This document shows positions 12,072-16,901 of a DNA stretch of 16,901 nt, piece after piece. Where the stretch lies: the NCBI GenBank assembly GCA_900757145.1, contig CAAEMT010000009.1:1-16901 (forward strand), in the 5' to 3' direction. The DNA is from Lachnospiraceae bacterium. GTDB lineage: Bacteria; Bacillota; Clostridia; Lachnospirales; Lachnospiraceae. Positions within the stretch are counted from its first letter, which is position 1. Each line of letters starts with the position of its first letter. The position numbers were made by a program, and so were the translations under genes. The notes under the pieces were generated by a model, which was given only the letters and a program-made list of their open reading frames with translations, ran no database searches and was not told the origin of the DNA.

Positions 12072-13175
12072 TTATGTAAAATATACTTCTATTTGCAGTT
12101 TCTCAGCCTCCCGGATAAGCTCTTCATTCCTTCTGTTCATTTTCCCGAAGTCTTCGAGGCAGCAAATCAACTTATTGCAGTGTGAAAGTACACATTTTGC
12201 CTGTGTGATCTGTTCCTCCTCCACCTCTTCAAACGGCTTCTGCGATATCACATGCGCCGCAAGAAATTTTGCCACCGCATAATCCACATCGTTTTCATGC
12301 AGAACCCCGACAGCGAACGGTATTCCCTGCCTTTGAAGCTTACGGTATACAGGAATACCTTGGCCATTTCCCCCGATTACAAATACCTGCGGTTCTCCGC
12401 TCGGAGGCTCCATTTCAAGACACCCAAAATCGGCATTATAGTTTCCGCTTGTAATGCCGTACAAGCCGTGTATATATTCATTCGTAAAGATTTCCTCAGG
12501 AGGTCCGAAGCGCTCTATATGGTCCCCGTGAACACATACCACAATATCTGATATTTTCTGGGCCAGGTCAAGCTCATGCAAAGACATAATAACAGCCAGA
12601 TTTTTTTTAAGGACCATGTCCTTAAGAATACTGAGAAGCTCCAGCTTATGCCGGATGTCAAGAAATGATGTCGGCTCATCAAGTACGATCACCTCCGGTT
12701 CCTGACAAATTGCCCGCGCCAGGAGCACTCTTTGTCTCTGTCCGTCACTGATCGCAGTAAAATCCCTGTCTTTAAGCTCAGACGCATGTACAAGCTTCAT
12801 TGCACTGTGTACCTTGCTGCGGTCTTCTGCACTTAAAATACCAAGTCTGCCCGTATACGGGTACCTTCCTGTCGCAACAATGTCCTCACATGTCATCAGC
12901 TCCGTGCGAAGCCGTTCCGTCATTACAACCGCAAGCTTGCGCGCTATCTCTGTCCCTGACATTTTGTGCATCAGCTCGCGATCCAAATAGACTGCGCCGC
13001 CGACAAGAGAAAGCTGCTTCGTAATGCTTTTTAATATCGTCGACTTTCCTGCGCCGTTTGGCCCGATCAGCGTCAGTATCTGCCCACGCTTTAATCGTAT
13101 CTCAATATCTTTGATCAATGGCTTTCCATCGTAACCGACTGTCATTTTATCTGTGTATACATAATACTCTTCCAT
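12072..13175 (-). CDS. ABC transporter ATPase (FecE/BtuD type) with extra C-terminal domain
   Basis: A 367-residue ATPase that powers the permease encoded just upstream. The first 255 residues are a standard iron-complex/cobalamin-type ATPase: Walker A GPNGAGKST (38-46), Q-loop region, signature SDGQ (143-146, where SGGQ is usual), Walker B VIVLDEP (162-168), D-loop SFLD and switch His200. Residues about 262-367 are an addition not found in BtuD or FecE. They start with QVFVIGGNGQGIPVYRKL, which looks like a Rossmann-type strand-loop-helix, and contain four cysteines (C328, C333, C338, C339). The ATG is 1 nt after the permease stop. Function of the extension is unknown; a regulatory or ligand-sensing role is inference. 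Confidence 0.92.
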   Translation of the reverse strand: MEEYYVYTDKMTVGYDGKPLIKDIEIRLKRGQILTLIGPNGAGKSTILKSITKQLSLVGGAVYLDRELMHKMSGTEIARKLAVVMTERLRTELMTCEDIVATGRYPYTGRLGILSAEDRSKVHSAMKLVHASELKDRDFTAISDGQRQRVLLARAICQEPEVIVLDEPTSFLDIRHKLELLSILKDMVLKKNLAVIMSLHELDLAQKISDIVVCVHGDHIERFGPPEEIFTNEYIHGLYGITSGNYNADFGCLEMEPPSGEPQVFVIGGNGQGIPVYRKLQRQGIPFAVGVLHENDVDYAVAKFLAAHVISQKPFEEVEEEQITQAKCVLSHCNKLICCLEDFGKMNRRNEELIREAEKLQIEVYFT

Positions 13176-13176
13176 T

Positions 13177-14205
13177 TTACACCTGCCTCTGTCTGTGAAT
13201 CATGATCCAGATCACCACCGGAGCTCCAAATACTGCTGTAACGGAGCTGATACTAAGTTCCGTCGGCGCAAATACTGTTCTGGCAATAAGATCACAAAAA
13301 AGACAGAACACTGCTCCGCCAAGAAAACATGCTGGAAGAACCAAAATAGGCTTTGAAGTACCAAGAAGATTTTTCGCCAGATGCGGTACAGCAATACCTA
13401 CAAATGAAATCGGTCCGGCAAATGCTGTCACACAGGCTGACAAAATACTGGAAAGCAGGATAAGAGCCACACGAAACAGCCTTATATTCACACCCATATT
13501 CTGTGCGTAGACCTCTCCGAGCTGATATGCACTGATCGGCTTTGACATCAAAAATGTAATGATCAGAGCAACACTTGTAATCCCCGACATCACACCCACA
13601 TTTTCCCACGATATACCAGAAAAGCTGCCCATCGACCAGTTGTGCAAATTTACAATATTACTGTCGTCAGCAAACGTGATCACAAAATCCGTGACTGCAG
13701 AACAAATATATCCAATCATGATGCCGCTGATCACAAGTATGGACATGCTTCTGACCTTTTTAGAAATCAAGAGTACAAATCCCATCGAAATCATCGCTCC
13801 CACAAATGCCGCAAGGATCAGCAGTCCTGAGCCTGCCACCATGGCATTTTGCAAAAGCCAGATCATAACAAGAGAAACTACAAGCTTTGCACCGGAAGAA
13901 ATGCCCAGTACAAACGGACCCGCGATCGGGTTTCCAAAAAAGGTCTGCAGTAAAAATCCGGATACAGAAAGCGCCCCTCCTAAAATGATAACAGCAAGTA
14001 TTCTTGGAATCCTGATTTCCCAGACAATATTAAAGGCAGTCTCTTGGTCTGACCTCAAAAAAATAATATCTATAATTTCTTTTACCGACATATCAACGCT
14101 GCCCGAATTAATATTCCAGCCAGAGAGCAAAACAAGCAGAACTGCAAGAATTACAAATGCTCCCCAGTATCTGCGGCATAATTTTCTGTCCATAGTATTC
14201 CTCAT
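13177..14205 (-). CDS. FecCD/BtuC-family ABC transporter permease
   Basis: A 342-residue inner-membrane permease of the FecCD family, which transports siderophores, heme or cobalamin as a homodimer. Family marks: VWEIRIPRILAVIILGGALSVSGFLLQTFFGNPIAGPFVLGISSGA (seen as RIPRILAVIILGGALSVSG and NPIAGPFVLGISSGA), the coupling-helix region AGPISFVGIAVPHLAKNLLG, and about ten hydrophobic segments across the length, as in BtuC. The start overlaps the binding-protein stop by 4 nt, and the ATPase gene follows after 1 nt, so the three are translated together. Only one permease gene is present. The family does not by itself reveal the substrate. Confidence 0.93.
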   Translation of the reverse strand: MRNTMDRKLCRRYWGAFVILAVLLVLLSGWNINSGSVDMSVKEIIDIIFLRSDQETAFNIVWEIRIPRILAVIILGGALSVSGFLLQTFFGNPIAGPFVLGISSGAKLVVSLVMIWLLQNAMVAGSGLLILAAFVGAMISMGFVLLISKKVRSMSILVISGIMIGYICSAVTDFVITFADDSNIVNLHNWSMGSFSGISWENVGVMSGITSVALIITFLMSKPISAYQLGEVYAQNMGVNIRLFRVALILLSSILSACVTAFAGPISFVGIAVPHLAKNLLGTSKPILVLPACFLGGAVFCLFCDLIARTVFAPTELSISSVTAVFGAPVVIWIMIHRQRQV

Positions 14206-15347
14206 TTTAATCTGTGCATATAAGTAAGCTCTGTAAGCGAATCATCCTCATTCATAAACATTGTGTGCATATCCTCTATCATCACACCAAGCCCCGTTGT
14301 CTCCTGAAACAGGTTCTTCCCTGTACACCAGACATTCCCTTCTTTTACTGCCTTAAAGTCTGCAAGGAGAGGACTTTTCGCTAGAAGCTGATCAATTGTA
14401 GTAAGCTCCCCATCTATTGCGCTGTTATAAATCAGAAAATCCGCATCTTTTGCCCGCGCATAAAACTCTTCCATCTGCATATTCATAGTAGAGAGCGCAT
14501 TATCTCCGTCTCCTAGATCATCGAAAATATATTTTCCCCCGGCAAGCCCGATCATCTTAGAAACATAATCGCCGCTTTTTCTCACATTAGCATATCCATT
14601 CGTACTGATGTAGAAAAATGCTGCCGTTTTTCCCGTATTTTTTTCCGTGAGAACACTTTCCAGCTTATCTGCCTGCTCCTCGAAAACCTTCTGTGCCTGC
14701 TCCTCTTTTCCGAGCAAAACACCGTACAGCTTCATCCACTCTGTACGTCCAAGCGGATGGCTCTCGTAACTGGAGCGCTCCACAAGAACGGGAATATCGA
14801 ACTGCTCCAGTCTTTCCTTTACCTCCGGATTATGGTATATCATCGTAGACTCCACCGCCAAATCACAGCCGCTTGACAAAATCAGCTCATAATCAGGTGC
14901 ATTGTATTTGCCCGCATAAACAATATCGCCGCGTTCCATAGCTTCCTTTGCCTCATCAATATACCATCCGTCTGTATCTGTACCCGATAAAGTAATGCAG
15001 TCTATACCTCCGACTGCCCGAAACAGATCCATCGCAGAAGTAGCCACAAGATATATCTGATCGAGCGGCTTTTGCAGTACGGCGATATCCTCATCTATTT
15101 TTTTCGGCACCGCTGCGTTCTCCGGGATCACCAGAAAACGTCCACCGTCCTTTATGGTTATGAGTGCATAATCTTCATTATAATAATCTACCGAAAACTG
15201 ATCCGCATACAAAAGCTCCAGACTGTCTGTCACCTTCATATCCGTCCACAAAAGCTCTTTATCCTCTGCTGCCTGCGAAAAAACAGTTGTCTGGAGAAAA
15301 AGTGCTGTTACTAAAAAGCCTCTTACTATCTTTTTCATACGTCTCAT
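14202..15347 (-). CDS. Secreted FepB/BtuF-type substrate-binding protein, no lipobox
   Basis: A 381-residue type III binding protein of the iron-complex/cobalamin group, which would deliver ligand to the permease. It has an N-terminal signal peptide (KKIVRGFLVTALFLQTTVFS, then QAAED), two lobes (about 30-195 and 225-370) and a connecting helix (TEWMKLYGVLLGKEEQAQKVFEEQ). Family-like segments include LYADQFSVDYYNEDYALI and ILSSGCDLAVEST. There is no lipobox cysteine after the hydrophobic segment, although Gram-positive binding proteins are usually lipid-anchored. The start overlaps the previous gene's stop by 4 nt (ATGA). Anchoring through the permease or the upstream surface protein is possible but unproven. 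Confidence 0.88.
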   Translation of the reverse strand: MRRMKKIVRGFLVTALFLQTTVFSQAAEDKELLWTDMKVTDSLELLYADQFSVDYYNEDYALITIKDGGRFLVIPENAAVPKKIDEDIAVLQKPLDQIYLVATSAMDLFRAVGGIDCITLSGTDTDGWYIDEAKEAMERGDIVYAGKYNAPDYELILSSGCDLAVESTMIYHNPEVKERLEQFDIPVLVERSSYESHPLGRTEWMKLYGVLLGKEEQAQKVFEEQADKLESVLTEKNTGKTAAFFYISTNGYANVRKSGDYVSKMIGLAGGKYIFDDLGDGDNALSTMNMQMEEFYARAKDADFLIYNSAIDGELTTIDQLLAKSPLLADFKAVKEGNVWCTGKNLFQETTGLGVMIEDMHTMFMNEDDSLTELTYMHRLK

Positions 15348-16297
15348 TTATCTGCCTTTTCAATCGTAGCCGAATCAAAGTAAAGTGTATATTCAATCTC
15401 ATGCGGCGTGCTCATTGCGACCGTATCTGCTGTCACAGCCATCTCACCATCGAATCCCGATACCGGAATCTCAAAAACAGAATTTCCGTCCGTGTTGACC
15501 GGAAGATATTTTTCTCCGTCAACGATCATATAGTCGTAATTCGGACTGCTCCATTCGATCACTGCCGTTGCTTCTCCATCCTCTATCGTAATCTGCGCGG
15601 GGCTTGTAACCGTAGATTTTCCTGAACCGCCGCCAAGCGTAACTGCTGCCGTATAATATCCGTCTGCAAGCTCCAGAGACTGTACTGTTTTTACCGAATC
15701 ATTTTTGTTATCCTGCGGTACCGGATCACTTACGCTTACTTTATGATCGTACCATTTTCCTTTCTTACCGATCAAAGCAACGTCAAATTCCTCCTCCAGA
15801 GCCGGAACAGGAATATCGAATCCATATACTGTCTCTGTATATCCATCGCTGTATGTGACTTCATCTTCCGTTGGTTCAAGAAGTTTGGCTCCTTCCTTTT
15901 TGGCATCTTCCGCAAGGCCGGCGTACAGATTCAAAATCCCCTTTGACGCAAGACTTACATGAATTGTCATCTGACCGTCCTCTACCGTCAGCATGCCACG
16001 TCCATCGTTCGCTTCGTTTACATGGAACATCGAGCTATCTGTATCAAACTTTGCACTGTATACACCATCCGCAAGCTCCTGTCCATCTGCCTCTGTCTCT
16101 GCCTGCGCTGCCGTCTCGCTTTCTTCATCCGGTGCTTTTCCCGATATACTCTGCGTCCCTGCTGTTTTCTCAGCCGAAGCTTCCTGCGTCGCTGTCTGTT
16201 CTGTTGCTTCCTCCTGCGCATACACTGCCGGCGTCATTGCTCCAAGAACTGCCGCTGTACCCATAATACATAAATAAGCTTTCATAGAATGTTTCAT
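15344..16297 (-). CDS. Secreted two-domain NEAT-like protein
   Basis: A 317-residue exported protein. A signal peptide (residues 1-27, ending PAVYA-Q) is followed by an acidic/Thr/Gln/Ala-rich linker (28-74). Two beta-rich domains follow: 75-190, starting LADGVYSAKF, and 208-312, starting LADGYYTAAV. Both share the pattern LADG-Y, a VEDG/IEDG turn (TVEDGQMTIHV, TIEDGEATAVI) and a late FxIPV strand, so they are probably duplicated modules. The pattern resembles NEAT/iron-transport-associated domains that bind heme in Gram-positive bacteria, but I do not see the classical YxxxY motif (domain 2 has YDYMIVDGEKY). No lipobox or LPXTG anchor. AAAGGAG precedes the ATG. It lies between the chelatase and the binding protein and probably captures ligand outside the cell. 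Confidence 0.75.
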   Translation of the reverse strand: MKHSMKAYLCIMGTAAVLGAMTPAVYAQEEATEQTATQEASAEKTAGTQSISGKAPDEESETAAQAETEADGQELADGVYSAKFDTDSSMFHVNEANDGRGMLTVEDGQMTIHVSLASKGILNLYAGLAEDAKKEGAKLLEPTEDEVTYSDGYTETVYGFDIPVPALEEEFDVALIGKKGKWYDHKVSVSDPVPQDNKNDSVKTVQSLELADGYYTAAVTLGGGSGKSTVTSPAQITIEDGEATAVIEWSSPNYDYMIVDGEKYLPVNTDGNSVFEIPVSGFDGEMAVTADTVAMSTPHEIEYTLYFDSATIEKADK

Positions 16298-16319
16298 TTT
16301 CTTTTGCTCCTTTCACAAA

Positions 16320-16354
16320 AGCTGTCCGGAAGCCTGTATATTCTCCGGACAGCT
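16320..16354. terminator. Strong hairpin between the chelatase and the NEAT-like gene
   Basis: Arms AGCTGTCCGGA and TCCGGACAGCT match over 11 bp around a 13-nt loop. On the minus strand, TTTGTG follows, so it is at most a partial terminator. It lies between two genes on the same strand and could reduce readthrough or protect the chelatase mRNA end, setting different levels for the two parts of the cluster. Confidence 0.6.
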
Positions 16355-16399
16355 GCATTTTTACCTGTATTTTCTGGCTTTTAGAAAACCGTTCCTTTC

Positions 16400-16901
16400 T
16401 TATGCCAGTGAATCGATCGCTGCCTGAACATGGTCCGTATAAAGCTTCTGGATCGCTTCGATTCTTCCAAGTCCCGCAATCTGCGTATCAACGCTCTCAA
16501 AGTTGCCTGACGCTTCAAACATGCTCTTCCATGAATCTTCCTCGCCGCCTGCCATATCATTATGAGCATGATCACCTGCTACCACCATCAGCGGGCGCAT
16601 TACAACCTTTGTAAAGCCTGCCGCTTTTACTGCGTCGATCACAGCCTCGCAGGATGTTTCCTCAGGTTCTCCCTCAACAGTACCGATGAAAGCGTTCGTA
16701 TACCCCAGTTCATTCATCTGTGTCTGCATCTGGCTGTAGCTTACCTTGGCGGTATGAGAGGTTCCGTGTCCAAGGAATACGAATGCAGTGCCATCTTCGG
16801 CAGCCGCTTCCATATTTTCATAGCCTGCATCTGCTACTGCAGCATCTGCAACCGCAATTGCAACAGATTCTTTATCCTCATTGATCACTGTCGCATCATC
16901 G
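16400..16901 (-). CDS. cbiK: CbiK-family cobaltochelatase/chelatase (partial, 5' end beyond window)
   Basis: The C-terminal 167 residues of a class II chelatase of the CbiK type, which inserts cobalt into sirohydrochlorin in anaerobic cobalamin synthesis; related enzymes handle iron. Metal-binding and family motifs are complete: the first His in FVFLGHGTSHTAKVSY, the Glu in FIGTVEGEPE, and the third His in MRPLMVVAGDHAHNDMAGGEEDSWK. The N-terminal half is outside the window, so a signal peptide (as in periplasmic CbiK of Desulfovibrio) cannot be checked. The frame is open to the right edge; a GTG at 16886-16888 is an internal codon, not the start. It is upstream of a secreted binding protein and an ABC importer, which suggests work on an imported or external tetrapyrrole rather than a full cobalamin pathway. 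No other cbi genes are visible. Confidence 0.9.
   Translation of the reverse strand, partial: DDATVINEDKESVAIAVADAAVADAGYENMEAAAEDGTAFVFLGHGTSHTAKVSYSQMQTQMNELGYTNAFIGTVEGEPEETSCEAVIDAVKAAGFTKVVMRPLMVVAGDHAHNDMAGGEEDSWKSMFEASGNFESVDTQIAGLGRIEAIQKLYTDHVQAAIDSLA

Noticed and set aside
13559..14227. 222-aa plus-strand ORF opposite the permease gene
   Set aside because: Shadow of the permease coding sequence; no independent support.
16298..16399. Cobalamin riboswitch before the NEAT-like/transporter genes
   Set aside because: The gap is about 100 nt with one simple hairpin; too short, and lacks B12-box-like sequence.

Overview
The window looks like a chromosomal segment of a gut-type Clostridia bacterium, most likely Lachnospiraceae. 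This is an inference from moderate-to-low GC, strong AGGAGG-type ribosome binding sites, a glgC-glgD pair, a CbiK-type chelatase and an unusual short guaA. No RNA marker gene is present to confirm it. The right two thirds (about 6.0-16.9 kb) is core-like chromosome. The left 6 kb is an integrated mobile element whose far end lies outside the window.

Mobile element (1-~6010). A tyrosine integrase gene (4861-5934, +) ends next to the 3' end of guaA, a known integration hotspot for genomic islands. The lysogeny switch lies at 3621-3777. A Xre-family repressor (+) and a Cro-like Xre gene (-) diverge around three evenly spaced operators with consensus YAAGT-N4-RCTTG. Leftward runs a tightly packed early operon: Cro-like regulator, excisionase-like winged-helix protein, an unknown 121-aa protein, a RepA/DnaB-like ATPase, and a ladder of very small overlapping genes down to a KGG-type basic protein at the left edge. 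This layout fits a temperate prophage or a phage-inducible-type island; no structural genes are visible to decide. The 525 bp between repressor and integrase contains no protein gene I can support. It carries two copies of a double-hairpin module, a 22-bp palindrome, an apparent orphan small RNA with its own promoter and terminator, and one copy of a 20-bp repeat whose other copy lies upstream of the excisionase-like gene.

Housekeeping block (6.0-12.0 kb). guaA (-) encodes a GMP synthase whose glutaminase domain is shortened and has lost its active-site cysteine. Then come a small membrane protein (+), a UPF0597/L-cysteine desulfidase family gene (-), and glgC-glgD (-) for ADP-glucose formation in glycogen synthesis.

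Uptake cluster (12.0 kb to the right edge, all -). In transcription order: a CbiK-family chelatase (partial), a secreted two-domain beta-rich (NEAT-like) protein, a FepB/BtuF-type binding protein without a lipobox, a FecCD/BtuC-type permease, and an ATPase with a 100-residue C-terminal extension. From the second gene on, the genes overlap by 4 nt or are 1 nt apart. The set looks like one system for capturing, metallating or demetallating, and importing a tetrapyrrole or metal complex (heme, cobalamin precursor or similar). The exact substrate cannot be read from sequence.
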